Positions 41,538-51,384 of a stretch of 64,000 nucleotides of DNA are shown piece after piece. How positions within the stretch are numbered: position 1 is the first letter of the stretch; each line of letters opens with the position of its first letter. The notes beneath the pieces were generated by a model. That model saw only the letters and a list, made by a program, of their open reading frames with translations, did not search any database and was not told where the DNA came from. The DNA is from Fimbriimonas sp. (GTDB taxonomy: Bacteria > Armatimonadota > Fimbriimonadia > Fimbriimonadales > Fimbriimonadaceae), in assembly GCA_029866005.1 (NCBI GenBank), contig JARXAE010000008.1:25754-89753 (forward strand), in the 5' to 3' direction. The position numbers were made by a program, and so were the translations under genes.

Positions 41538-42553
41538 AAGGAAGTCAAAGCCCCACTATTGCGTATGTTATCCAAATCCTCGATCGCCATGCCGGTTCCC
41601 GTAGCTACACAAGTGAGAGCATTCTCGGCGACCCTGACGTCCACTTGTGTTACGTCCTGTAAGTAGCGATCCAATCCTCGAAGCAACGCGCCTCCACCCG
41701 TGAGTGTAATCCCGCGTTCAATCACGTCACTTGCTAGCTCAGGAGGAGTCTCCTCAAGCACCTGGCAAAGCTTCTCAGCGATCTGCCGAACTGGCTCATT
41801 CAATGCCTCTCGAATCTCGATCGACGAAATCTCAATGGTTTTAGGCAAACCGTGAATCATGTCACGCCCCCGAACCTCCATCCTCGCCTCCTGACTTGCT
41901 GGATAAGCCGTACCAAGTTTGATCTTGATTTCTTCGGCTGTCATGTCTCCAATCATCAAGTTGTATGCGTTTCGCACATGTCGAATGATCGCCTCATCCA
42001 TTTTGTTACCTGCGACGCGGATGCTGGATGAGATAACAATTCCACCCAGCGAGAGAATGGCGATATCCGTGGTTCCTCCACCGATGTCAACGACCATATT
42101 CCCGCCCGGCGAATTGATCGGGAGACCAGCCCCGAGCGCCGCGACAAACGGCTCTTCAACCGTCATCGCGATCCCTGCCCCAGCTTCCTTTGCAGCCTTG
42201 ATGACGGCGCGGCGCTCAACATTTGTGACTGCTGCCGGAACACAGATAAGCGTTGTGGGAGCAAATCGAAATGGCAGTCTCGTGCCGCAAGTCTTTTGAA
42301 TCACATGCTCGAGCATCTTTAGCGTAATCGTATAATCCGCGATGACGCCATCTTTCATCGGACGTACGGCTCGAATATTGCTTGGAGTGCGCCCCAGCAT
42401 CTCCCGTGCGTCGTTTCCGACGGCTAAAATCTTGCCCGTTGTAATGCTCTCTGCCACAACGGTTGGTTCGGATAGGACAATCCCTTTTCCGCGCCGGTAC
42501 ACCAAAAGGTTTGCGGTTCCGAGGTCGATTCCTAACTGGGGGACAAATCTCAA
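41534..42553 (-). CDS. mreB: Rod shape-determining protein MreB
   Basis: GIDLGTANLLVYRRGKGIVLSEPTVVA, VVDIGGGTTDIAILSLGGIV, TGGGALLRGLDRYL; TTG start. Confidence 0.96.
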   Translation of the reverse strand: MRFVPQLGIDLGTANLLVYRRGKGIVLSEPTVVAESITTGKILAVGNDAREMLGRTPSNIRAVRPMKDGVIADYTITLKMLEHVIQKTCGTRLPFRFAPTTLICVPAAVTNVERRAVIKAAKEAGAGIAMTVEEPFVAALGAGLPINSPGGNMVVDIGGGTTDIAILSLGGIVISSSIRVAGNKMDEAIIRHVRNAYNLMIGDMTAEEIKIKLGTAYPASQEARMEVRGRDMIHGLPKTIEISSIEIREALNEPVRQIAEKLCQVLEETPPELASDVIERGITLTGGGALLRGLDRYLQDVTQVDVRVAENALTCVATGTGMAIEDLDNIRNSGALTSL

Positions 42554-42574
42554 CTTAGCCTCAGGTTACCTGCT

Positions 42575-43831
42575 CTAACCCTCTTGAACCCGCGAAGCTT
42601 CTGCGCCTAACTCGGTCAACTTTCGCTCAATCGAATCGTATCCTCGATCAATCCAATGAATGTTCTGCACGAGGGTTTCTCCCTCGGCCACGAGCCCCGC
42701 TAAGCACAATGCCGCTCCGGCTCTGAGATCACTCGCCTGAACTTTTGCTCCCCGAAGTTTGTCAACTCCGACAATAAACGCTGATCTCCCTTCCTGCCGA
42801 ATATTTGCTCCCATTCGGCTCAGTTCTGGTAGGTGCCCGGTGCGTGATTCATAGATAGTTTCCTCCACCACTGAAGTCCCTTTAGCAACACAAAGTGCCG
42901 CCGCCATCGGCTGTTGCACATCCGTCGGAAATCCTGGGTGGGGCATGGTTTTTATATTGACCCCTTTTAGTCGATTGGGGGCGTTAACCGTGACCGAAGT
43001 CTCCGTTGTCTCAACTTCTGCCCCGGCCTCTCGCAACTTATTGACAACTGCGGTCTGATCGTCGGCATTAATCTCTCTGACCGTCACATGTCCGCCAGTC
43101 ATCGCTCCCGCGATGAGGAAGGTGCCTGCCTGGATTCGGTCCGCAGGAATCTTATATTCCGAACCCCGGAGTTGCTCGACTCCTTCGACGGTGATCATTG
43201 AGGAGCCCTGACCCGAAATCTTTGCTCCGAGTGAAATCAAGAATTCCGCGAGTGCAACAATTTCCGGCTCCATCGCCGCGTTTTGGATGATGGTCGTACC
43301 ATGAGCCATGCTCGCCGCGCACATGATATGTTGCGTTGCTCCGGCGCTTGGCATGTCCAAATAGACCTCAGCACCTTGGAGGACTCCGGCGGAAGCCTCG
43401 TAGACTCCGCCGTTTAGTTCGATCTTGGCGCCCAATGCGTGAAGTCCTTTCAGGTGGAGGTCCACTGGTCGAGCCCCGATCTTGCATCCGCCTGGAGCCG
43501 CCATTCTCAACGACCCAACCCGCGCCACCAACGGGCCGAGCATGTAAAACGAGGTCCGAATGAGCCGAACCATATCCTCATCTGGTTCGGCTGAGTGCAG
43601 ATCAGAACAGTCAAGCCGGAGATCACTTCCCCTCCATTCTGCCTTAGCTCCAAACGCCTCCAACAGCTGAACCTTGATTTGGGTATCGCTGATTACCGGG
43701 ACGTTCTTCAGCAGAACCGGAGTCTGAGCCAACGGAACCGCAGAAAGTACTGCTAACGCGATGTTCTTGCTTCCTGCAACCTCGATGACTCCTGAGAGCC
43801 GTTTCCCACCCTTAATCAATAATGCGTCCAT
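42575..43831 (-). CDS. murA: UDP-N-acetylglucosamine 1-carboxyvinyltransferase
   Basis: GGKRLSGVIEVAGSKNIALAVLSA, PGGCKIGARPVDLHLKGLHALGA, PHPGFPTDVQQP. Confidence 0.96.
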   Translation of the reverse strand: MDALLIKGGKRLSGVIEVAGSKNIALAVLSAVPLAQTPVLLKNVPVISDTQIKVQLLEAFGAKAEWRGSDLRLDCSDLHSAEPDEDMVRLIRTSFYMLGPLVARVGSLRMAAPGGCKIGARPVDLHLKGLHALGAKIELNGGVYEASAGVLQGAEVYLDMPSAGATQHIMCAASMAHGTTIIQNAAMEPEIVALAEFLISLGAKISGQGSSMITVEGVEQLRGSEYKIPADRIQAGTFLIAGAMTGGHVTVREINADDQTAVVNKLREAGAEVETTETSVTVNAPNRLKGVNIKTMPHPGFPTDVQQPMAAALCVAKGTSVVEETIYESRTGHLPELSRMGANIRQEGRSAFIVGVDKLRGAKVQASDLRAGAALCLAGLVAEGETLVQNIHWIDRGYDSIERKLTELGAEASRVQEG

Positions 43832-43914
43832 GAGCTAGATCCGACCCGTCCGTGGGGATCACCTAAGTTAGGGATTTTACCCCCGCCGAGCAACCCCGCC
43901 CCATGGAGAAGCAT

Positions 43915-44457
43915 TTAGCTAGCTAATGGCAAAGACTGGAGTTCCGGGAAATATGGCAAGAAATCCCGCCATTCATCTCTTCCCTGAGCCTTCATGTAGG
44001 TTGGCAATGAAAGATAGGGAACAAACGAGGGGCGCTTTGGCTTGCGCGCCAACTTCATGTTGGCCTGTTGTGGAGTCTTATCCGCCTTCTTCAAATTGCA
44101 GCGGCGGCAACAAGCCACCAAATTGTCCCAAGTGTGCGGACCGCCTGCCCAACGAGGAACCACGTGGTCAATCGTCATCTCTTTAGCCTTAACGCCACAG
44201 TACTGACAGATATGGTTATCCCGAGCCAACACTGCATGTCGCGACAACCGCAACTGCGGATGCGGACGACGTACCAAATACTTCATCCGTAAAACTGCCG
44301 GCGAATCGATCTCACCATGCGTTGTATAGATCGGCTCATCTCGCTGAACCAATACATCCGCCTTGCCAAGCATCAACAAAGCCATCGCCCGCCGAGCATG
44401 ACACACGTTCAAAGGCTCATAGTTACTGTTTAAAACTAGTACTTCTTGCACTGCCAT
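43915..44457 (-). CDS. HNH endonuclease
   Basis: ICQYCGVKAKEMTIDHVVPRWAGGPHTWDNLVACCRRCNLKKADKTP. Confidence 0.92.
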   Translation of the reverse strand: MAVQEVLVLNSNYEPLNVCHARRAMALLMLGKADVLVQRDEPIYTTHGEIDSPAVLRMKYLVRRPHPQLRLSRHAVLARDNHICQYCGVKAKEMTIDHVVPRWAGGPHTWDNLVACCRRCNLKKADKTPQQANMKLARKPKRPSFVPYLSLPTYMKAQGRDEWRDFLPYFPELQSLPLAS

Positions 44458-44486
44458 CTTAATTCACTTTTAACAAGCTAAAACGC

Positions 44487-44609
44487 ACACAGCCCAGTCA
44501 CGCAATGTGCTGGGCTGTGTTGATTCGGGCGGCGGCGCGGGAGATTCGGCGTATAGCCGTATCCCGCCACATCTGTGGCGGAACGCTCACCCCCCTCCGT
44601 ATCAACACA
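44487..44609. other. Highly structured intergenic element (candidate RNA element or palindromic repeat)
   Basis: ACACAGCCCAG/CTGGGCTGTGT, GCGGGA/TCCCGC enclosing CGGC/GCCG, CCGCCAC-ATCT-GTGGCGG, and long-range TGTGTTGAT/ATCAACACA. Confidence 0.6.
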
Positions 44610-44870
44610 CGTTTCATCTTGCTATTCTTGTTTGACGATTGCTGTGCGCAAAAAGAAGCAACAAACAATCTTCGAAACTGCTGGGTTAACGAACATTTTA
44701 TGGTCCTGCCAAGAACCACACCATGTTCCCCGTCAAAGTATTGGCTGTTTGAACCTAAATGCGACCGGACCGAAGAAGACCAGCACGCTCTCCCAGAAGC
44801 CCCTTCCGCTGCAGGGATTACCAGTTTCGTTTACCAGCTACAGCCTTTACTAGGTCGGGAAAGTCAGCTC

Positions 44871-45167
44871 ATGAGGAAAACCAAAGGTGTCATGGTAGAT
44901 CAGAACGATTTTCGGGGACAGCGGATCGCACGAGCAGAGTTTGCGAGGCGCGGAATAGACATTTCTCGCTCCGACCTTTATGTTATGCACGGTGTGCTCT
45001 ATATGCGAGGCGAAGTCAAAGCAATGCCAAACGCCACCTTTTTTGACATAGCAGCAGAGATGGGTCTCGTCACAAAGATCTTGCGTCAGCGTCCAGAGAT
45101 TCGAGATCTCGTCCTGGAAGTCAAGATCGCAGGCGAGACTACTGAGCCGATCGAAGCAGCCGCATGA
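44871..45167 (+). CDS. Small conserved-looking hypothetical protein
   Basis: RRGIDISRSDLYVMHGVLYMRGEVKAMPNATFFDIAAEMGLVTKILRQRPEIRDLVLEVKI; the upstream ORF extension to 44505 reads through the structured element and is unlikely. Confidence 0.55.
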   Translation: MRKTKGVMVDQNDFRGQRIARAEFARRGIDISRSDLYVMHGVLYMRGEVKAMPNATFFDIAAEMGLVTKILRQRPEIRDLVLEVKIAGETTEPIEAAA

Positions 45168-46407
45168 TTTCACCAACTGCATAAAAACTCCCCGAAACGA
45201 GATACCCCTCCGTACCCTCAGCGTGGTCAGCCGCCTTTATGGCGGCGACCGTGCTGTCAAAGGTACTGGTCTGAAGTCCTAGCTTTTGAATCGTAATCGA
45301 AAGCTCGTTAGGAGTCATCGAACGGGGATTATCAACTGGGACAACCCAGAACTCCTTGACGAAGGGAGCGATCCTTGGATAAAACTGCTCCGGATCATGC
45401 CCCTGAAGCATTCCGGTGACACAGATCAAGTCCCGCTTACCGTCCTGTGCCAGCATTGCAGCGAGCACTTTCGCCGAATCCGGATTGTGTGCACCGTCAA
45501 ACACCCACTCCGAATTCCGATACTCCAACCGCTGGTAACGACCAGGAATTGCTGCAGTTGCAAACCCTCGCTGAACTGCTTCAGGGTCTCGCAGGGCACC
45601 ACCAAGCTCGATTGCAGCGTAGGCAACTGCGGCATTGTGCTGTTGAACTGCCCCAAAAAGGCTGGGCTCAAGCTCAATTCGTGAAGTCGGAGTTTCAATG
45701 GTAACCGTCCCGCTTGGATTGACTTTGTAGTTGACTTCGATTCCTACCCTCCAAATATCAGCCCCAACCTCCGCCGCCTGCTTCTCGATCACCCGAAGCG
45801 GACCTGGATCCATTTCGCCGATCACGGCAGGCTTTCCTGGCTTGAGAACCCCTGCCTTCTCGAAGGCGATCTCTTCAACCGTGTTCCCCAGAATGCTCAC
45901 ATGATCGAGACCGATGCTCACAATCGCCGAGCAAGCAGGGTCGATGATATTGGTGGCATCCAGCCGCCCTCCTAATCCGACCTCCAATGCGACAAATTCG
46001 CACCCGTTTCGCCTCCAGCACTCGAGCCCAAGTGCGGTCTTGAATTCAAACTCTGTTACTCCGCCATACTCTGTCTCACTCAGGCTTTCTCCGATAGGCT
46101 TCAAGGACTCAGTGATTTCAGCAAGTTGGCTCTCCGAAATGTAATCTCGGCCGACCTGAATCCGCTCTCTTGGATCGACAACGTAGGGGCTAAAGAAGGC
46201 ACCTGTCGATATTCCCTGCTCCACCAAAGCGCTCTGAATCATCGCCGTCGTCGAACCCTTACCATTTGTTCCGGCAACATGAATGAACTTTTGCTCAGAA
46301 GGAAGCAGCGAAGCCCGCCGAGCAAACTCTTCCATGCGGTCTAGTCCCAGCCTCCAACCGCGAGGAGACAGGCTTGCGATGTATTGAACAGCCTGATCGT
46401 AAGTCAT
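45139..46407 (-). CDS. folC: Folylpolyglutamate/dihydrofolate synthase
   Basis: FIHVAGTNGKGSTTAMIQSALVEQGISTGAFFSPYV, GLGGRLDATN, WVFDGAHNPDSAKVL; ATGA overlap fixes the start at 46407. Confidence 0.93.
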   Translation of the reverse strand: MTYDQAVQYIASLSPRGWRLGLDRMEEFARRASLLPSEQKFIHVAGTNGKGSTTAMIQSALVEQGISTGAFFSPYVVDPRERIQVGRDYISESQLAEITESLKPIGESLSETEYGGVTEFEFKTALGLECWRRNGCEFVALEVGLGGRLDATNIIDPACSAIVSIGLDHVSILGNTVEEIAFEKAGVLKPGKPAVIGEMDPGPLRVIEKQAAEVGADIWRVGIEVNYKVNPSGTVTIETPTSRIELEPSLFGAVQQHNAAVAYAAIELGGALRDPEAVQRGFATAAIPGRYQRLEYRNSEWVFDGAHNPDSAKVLAAMLAQDGKRDLICVTGMLQGHDPEQFYPRIAPFVKEFWVVPVDNPRSMTPNELSITIQKLGLQTSTFDSTVAAIKAADHAEGTEGYLVSGSFYAVGEIMRLLRSAQ

Positions 46408-46625
46408 TGACCGCGCCGTGCTTGCTCCTCGTCCATTAGCTTGTTGAGATAAACGAAACCACCGACAACAAGGGCCAGCAATACAGCCGACAACAAAATT
46501 TCGCCTGGCCGCACCAGTTTCAGAACGTAGCGACCTTGGGGAGAATAGCGAGCAAAAATCGCAATGAGCAGTCCAAGTCCCGCCATCGAACCGTACAGAA
46601 CTCCGAATAGCTTCCAACCCCTCAA
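46404..46625 (-). CDS. Small two-TM membrane protein
   Basis: TTG start overlapping the mnmG stop (TTGA) and stop overlapping the folC start (ATGA); two hydrophobic helices. Confidence 0.65.
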   Translation of the reverse strand: MRGWKLFGVLYGSMAGLGLLIAIFARYSPQGRYVLKLVRPGEILLSAVLLALVVGGFVYLNKLMDEEQARRGQ

Positions 46626-48511
46626 GCCCGACCCCCAACTCGACCCTTCAAATATCCAATCAGCAACGCAATATCCGTCGGCCTCACCCCTGGGATCCGC
46701 GAGGCTTGCCCCACTGTCGTGGGGCGAATCCTGCTGAGCTTCTCTTTACTTTCAAAGCTCAAACTGTTCACCGACTCGTAATCCCAATCATTCGGAATCC
46801 GAAGTTCATCCAGCTTCTGTGCCTTCTCGGCCATTCGCTTCTGCTGAACGACATAGCCGCTGTAGAGAGCCTGTAACTCGATTTGATCTCTCGCCTCTCC
46901 GCTGGTAGGAATTCCGAGTTCGATTCCCATTTTTGAGGCAATCTCCTCCACCTTTTCTAGCCTAATTTCAGGTCTTCGCATCAAATCAAACAGCGAAGTC
47001 TTCTGCTTGGAAGCATTCAACCCGAGCTCACCAAAGACATCCTCATCTGCAATCGAAACATAATTGGATTCCAAAGCAAAGAGTCCTCGCTGAATGATTT
47101 CCTGCTTGCGGTTGAACCGCTCCCAACGAGGATCATCGCACAGTCCTACGCTTCTGCTCAACGGAGTCAGCCTCTCATCCGCATTATCGTGCCTTAGTAG
47201 AAGACGATGTTCCGCCCTCGCCGTCAACATTCGATACGGGTCCTCGACCCCTTTCGTGGTGAGATCGTCAACCATCACGCCAATGAAGCTGTTCGTCCGA
47301 GAAAACTCGACAGGCTCATCATCGCGCGCCCACCGCGCGGCGTTGATTCCTGCGACGATTCCTTGTCCGGCGGCCTCTTCATATCCACTTGTACCGTTCA
47401 ACTGCCCGGCCAAAAACAGACCTGGACACAGTTTTGACATCAACTGTGGGGTGAGCTGTAGCGGGTCCGCCATGTCGTACTCAACCGCGTATCCTGGTCG
47501 GAGCATCACCATGTTTTCAAGCCCCCGCATGGTCTTGAGAAGTTCTTCTTGAACCCAAGCTGAGAGCGAAGTCGAGACCCCCTGAACGTAAACGTCCTCA
47601 CCGCTCCAAGTCTCTTGCTCAAGAAAGACCGGGTGCGAATCCTTGTCCGCAAACCGAACGATCTTGTCCTCAATACTTGGACAATATCGGGGCCCGACTC
47701 CCTCGATTTGTCCGCTGAACATTGCGCTTTCCTGAAGGTTGTTCTGAATCACTTCATGGGTACGAAGGTTGGTGTGAGTCTGCCAACAAGGCAAGAGCGG
47801 CCGCTCGGGGAACGAACGGTCGTGCAAAAAGCTCATTGCCCCCGCATCCTCCTCGCTCTCCATCAACTCTGTCTTCGAGAAATCAATCGAAGACAAAGCG
47901 ATTCTCGGCGTCGTCCCTGTCTTAAACCGCCTCAACCTAACGCCAAGCGAACTCAAGCATGCTGACAACCCAACCGCCGCCGCATCCCCGTGCCGAGCCG
48001 CTACCGTCTGCTTCTTTCCTTCGTGACACAAACCATTGAGGAACGTTCCCGTCGTCAAAACAACCGAGCGTGCTTCGATAACCGAACCATCTAGTAGCTC
48101 GACTCCTTTCACCCCAAGGTCGGTCCAGAGCACCCGTTCAACCGCCGCCTCGATCACCGTCAAGCCATCCTGCCGAGCAAAGACTCCCTGCATGAGGACC
48201 GGATATAGATCCTTACAAACGTGCGCCCGGAGTGTCTGCACCGCCGGCCCTTTTCCAGTGCCAACCCGCCGAATATGAGTCAGCGCAAAGTCCGTCGTCA
48301 CCCCCATCTGCCCGCCTAAGGCGTCCACTTCTCGAGCAATATGGCCCTTCGCCGGACCCCCGATGGAACAGTTACATGGCAAGTGACCAATGCGGTCTTT
48401 CCGCATCGTAATGCAAGCCGTGCGGAGTCCCATCCGAGCTGAGGCTAGTGCCGCCTCAATCCCGGCATGCCCGGCGCCAACCACGATCACATCAAACCGG
48501 TTCACTCCCAC
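46622..48511 (-). CDS. mnmG: tRNA uridine-5-carboxymethylaminomethyl modification enzyme MnmG
   Basis: FDVIVVGAGHAGIEAALASARMG, NCSIGGPAKGHIAREVDALGG, RAEHRLLLRHDNADERLT. Confidence 0.97.
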   Translation of the reverse strand: MGVNRFDVIVVGAGHAGIEAALASARMGLRTACITMRKDRIGHLPCNCSIGGPAKGHIAREVDALGGQMGVTTDFALTHIRRVGTGKGPAVQTLRAHVCKDLYPVLMQGVFARQDGLTVIEAAVERVLWTDLGVKGVELLDGSVIEARSVVLTTGTFLNGLCHEGKKQTVAARHGDAAAVGLSACLSSLGVRLRRFKTGTTPRIALSSIDFSKTELMESEEDAGAMSFLHDRSFPERPLLPCWQTHTNLRTHEVIQNNLQESAMFSGQIEGVGPRYCPSIEDKIVRFADKDSHPVFLEQETWSGEDVYVQGVSTSLSAWVQEELLKTMRGLENMVMLRPGYAVEYDMADPLQLTPQLMSKLCPGLFLAGQLNGTSGYEEAAGQGIVAGINAARWARDDEPVEFSRTNSFIGVMVDDLTTKGVEDPYRMLTARAEHRLLLRHDNADERLTPLSRSVGLCDDPRWERFNRKQEIIQRGLFALESNYVSIADEDVFGELGLNASKQKTSLFDLMRRPEIRLEKVEEIASKMGIELGIPTSGEARDQIELQALYSGYVVQQKRMAEKAQKLDELRIPNDWDYESVNSLSFESKEKLSRIRPTTVGQASRIPGVRPTDIALLIGYLKGRVGGRA

Positions 48512-48951
48512 CTCTCCGCCAAAACTTCTGCGAGCGAAGTCAAAAGAGATTCATCTGAAGTATCAAAAGCCCCAACCGTGTGCCCGTCAATGTCAATCTG
48601 ACCCAAAACTTCGGAGCCCTTTCGAATTAAAACCACAATCTCCGAACGAGTCTGCAGAGAGCAAGCCAGATAGTTACTTAACTCTCGAACATCGTCAATG
48701 ACCTGGTTGGCATCCTCCGCCACCGCCGTTCCACACACGCCCCGCCCAACCGGAATCTGCGTATGGTCCGTCGCCGCCCCAACATAGGCGTCAAGTTTCA
48801 GCATCGACCCCTCCAGCCGGTAGATTCCGCTCCAGTTATAGGTGTCCAAGGTGTCCAGTTGCTGCATCGCAAATAGCCTCAACTCGTAGCCCGACAAAGC
48901 CGAGCCCCTGACCGCCTCAACTATCGCATGCGAAACCTCTTGGGAAACCAC
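48502..48951 (-). CDS. GAF domain protein (free methionine-R-sulfoxide reductase-like)
   Basis: IPVGRGVCGTAVAEDANQVIDDVRELSNYLACSLQTRSEIVVLIRKGSEVLGQIDIDG. Confidence 0.8.
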   Translation of the reverse strand: MVSQEVSHAIVEAVRGSALSGYELRLFAMQQLDTLDTYNWSGIYRLEGSMLKLDAYVGAATDHTQIPVGRGVCGTAVAEDANQVIDDVRELSNYLACSLQTRSEIVVLIRKGSEVLGQIDIDGHTVGAFDTSDESLLTSLAEVLAERWE

Positions 48952-49067
48952 TAATCTATTATGAACGCAAGTACAAATAACTCCCCCGAATGGGGCGAGT
49001 CGGTGAGACTCCGGTCGACCCGTTGGGCTGCTGTAATCGGAAAGCCTTTTGATATAATCAGGAAGGA

Positions 49068-49355
49068 ATGATCCGAAAAATCAACGGCTGGTCGAAGGCG
49101 TTTGTTCTAGTCTTTTTTCGAACGCTCCTCGGAATGATTGCCTTTGCGATCATCCAAGCCCTTTTGCGCAAGGCCCTTCAGCCGATTTCAGATCCAGTTT
49201 TCGATTGGGCGGGAGCCAAAGGAACCATCCCTCGCTGGATCGCGGTCCTAGGAATCTTTGCTCTACAGTTTTGGCTCAGCTACAAGATCCTCGTGCTCAT
49301 CATAAACTTCTTCTTCGACAACGATGAGAACTCGTATCTCGCAAATCGCCGGTGA
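49068..49355 (+). CDS. Small membrane protein
   Basis: Two hydrophobic helices, AGGAAGGA Shine-Dalgarno before ATG. Confidence 0.6.
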   Translation: MIRKINGWSKAFVLVFFRTLLGMIAFAIIQALLRKALQPISDPVFDWAGAKGTIPRWIAVLGIFALQFWLSYKILVLIINFFFDNDENSYLANRR

Positions 49356-49376
49356 TGTAAGAAAGAGGACCCGTTC

Positions 49377-50330
49377 CTAAAGTCTAACCCGCAGTCCCGA
49401 CCGTGCACTTTCCAGCGCCGCCTCGGCAACCCGCAAAGCTGCAACCCCATCCGCCAAGGAAACCGCCACCGGAGCCTCGCCCCGAATCGCCGCTACAAAC
49501 GCCTTCATCTGCCCAAAAAACGGATCATCGTCCGGCATAAAGTGCCCGTCGACGCGTCCCATCCCTCGAACCGTTCCTGCTGTTCGGGAATCCCATTCGA
49601 GCATCCCAGAGGAACCGCAAAACTCAAACGACATTCCCGGGTCTTCAGGATCCATCCAGGTCGACTCCACATGCGCCACCGCCCCCGAAGCCATGGTCAG
49701 CGTCGCCAAACCGTAGTCCACTCCCGAACCAGTTTTTGCCCCAACTGATCGAGCGACAACTTCCGTCACCGCTCCAAATGTCCACAGCAAGAAATCAAAA
49801 TCATGAACCCCAAGATCGATGAACACCCCGCCCGATTTCGAATGATCCTCAAACCAAGCCCGTCCTGCGCCCGGTAGACCGCCACCGCGCGACATCCGCA
49901 ACGCCGCCGGAAGCCCAATCTCGCCCGCCTTAACCAGCTCATGAGCGCGGAGGTACATCGGGAACCATCTCAGAACCTGCCCGACTGTGCACACCAGTTC
50001 TGGTATCGATGATGCCGCCTCAGAAATCGGTAGAGCCTCCGCCGTCGACAATGTCACCGGCTTCTCAATAAACACGTGCTTCCCGGCGTTAAGCGCCGCC
50101 ACCGCGTAATCCGCGTGCAGGTCACTCGGAGTTACCACTGCCACCGCATCGCTCTTCTCCAAAAGCTCATCAAAGGAAGCAAACGATGAACCCCCAACTT
50201 CCGAAGCAAACGACTCGGCCGAGGCGGACACAACATCAAACGCCCCCACCGAAACCTCGGGCAACCGCATCAAATGCCGAGCGTGAACCCGCCCCAGCCG
50301 CCCTGCTCCCACAAAACCAACCCGAATCAT
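49377..50330 (-). CDS. Gfo/Idh/MocA family oxidoreductase
   Basis: RVGFVGAGRLGRVHARHL; AGKHVFIEKPVTLS. Confidence 0.92.
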   Translation of the reverse strand: MIRVGFVGAGRLGRVHARHLMRLPEVSVGAFDVVSASAESFASEVGGSSFASFDELLEKSDAVAVVTPSDLHADYAVAALNAGKHVFIEKPVTLSTAEALPISEAASSIPELVCTVGQVLRWFPMYLRAHELVKAGEIGLPAALRMSRGGGLPGAGRAWFEDHSKSGGVFIDLGVHDFDFLLWTFGAVTEVVARSVGAKTGSGVDYGLATLTMASGAVAHVESTWMDPEDPGMSFEFCGSSGMLEWDSRTAGTVRGMGRVDGHFMPDDDPFFGQMKAFVAAIRGEAPVAVSLADGVAALRVAEAALESARSGLRVRL

Positions 50331-50439
50331 GGACTCATTATGACAAGTTCCCTAGTGGTCAAAGACCGGATCCCTCGGGTTCCGCGATCCCGATCAAAAC
50401 AGTGGAACGAATCCATCGACTGATCCGTACCGAACATAG

Positions 50440-51378
50440 ATGAATCGTGCGGATCAGCCGGGTCAAATCCCAGGACTCAAGGGGCCATCTGTGTTGGAAC
50501 GCGCGCTATTTCCGCTCAGGCTCGTCTTCCGGCCCGGCCATAAAAACATCCCCTACAACTGCCTGAACCCTCGCGTTGTCCGCGAACTTCTCGCGCTACG
50601 ACGCAGTTGGACCGTCATGGTCTCGCGCCAAAAAGGGGTACTCAAAGACAATGAGCTGAAGACGATGCTGAACGTTTACGGCTCAGCCTGGTTCAAAGAA
50701 TTTTGGCTCCTATTCGGACTTCTCCTCGTTGGGATGCTCGTCATCATGGGTGTCTCAACCGTCGCATTCGGCATCACCGGTGCGGTTGTCTCTTCGCTTC
50801 TGACTTATGCTGGATACGTGTGGGTGGTCGGCTCAACGATGAACGTAATCCGCCCCGGCGAACTGGAGAAGCTGCTTCCCTACCTCCGCCTCGACGGAGC
50901 CGATAGGGCCTACCTGGAAGCCACCGGTGCGCTTGCGAACGCTACCCTCGAACATTCACAGAGAGTCGAGATACTCAGCATCCTCAACCGCCTGCTCGAA
51001 CAAGATTATGCCCTTCAACAGCAGCTCGGAGTGGCTTACTCCACTTCGCACTTAGAAAGCCAATCTGATCTCGCAACGCTTCAATCAAAGGTGGCTGAAA
51101 CGGCGGGGTCTGCACTTGGAGAAGTCTATGCCGAAACTCTTCGGTACGCCCAAGAAAGAAGCAAGTTTGCCGAGCAAGCTGAGACGAAGGAAGAGCTCAT
51201 TCACGCGACGAGAGCACTCATCCTTCAAAAACTCTGGAGTATCCGAACCTCATTCTCCCATCCCGGTGACTCCAGTTCAGCAGAACTTTCCGCATCTCTT
51301 GCTCTGGACGCTGTTAACTTCGACAGCCACAGCCTCATCCGCGCCCTCAACGAAGTCCAGTCTCTTCAAGGCGAATAG
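50440..51378 (+). CDS. Hypothetical membrane protein with C-terminal coiled coil
   Basis: Two TM helices (LLFGLLLVGMLVIMGVSTVAFGITGAVVSSLL) then helical region. Confidence 0.6.
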   Translation: MNRADQPGQIPGLKGPSVLERALFPLRLVFRPGHKNIPYNCLNPRVVRELLALRRSWTVMVSRQKGVLKDNELKTMLNVYGSAWFKEFWLLFGLLLVGMLVIMGVSTVAFGITGAVVSSLLTYAGYVWVVGSTMNVIRPGELEKLLPYLRLDGADRAYLEATGALANATLEHSQRVEILSILNRLLEQDYALQQQLGVAYSTSHLESQSDLATLQSKVAETAGSALGEVYAETLRYAQERSKFAEQAETKEELIHATRALILQKLWSIRTSFSHPGDSSSAELSASLALDAVNFDSHSLIRALNEVQSLQGE

Positions 51379-51384
51379 CGAACT

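Noticed and set aside
43916-43927. Palindrome TTAGCTAGCTAA
   Set aside because: Coincides with the last codons and stop of the HNH gene (Leu-Ala-Ser-stop read on minus); too short to argue for function.
44505-44870. N-terminal half of the 220-aa ORF 44505..45167
   Set aside because: Low-plausibility protein that runs through the hairpin-rich element; the internal ATG at 44871 gives a coherent small protein.
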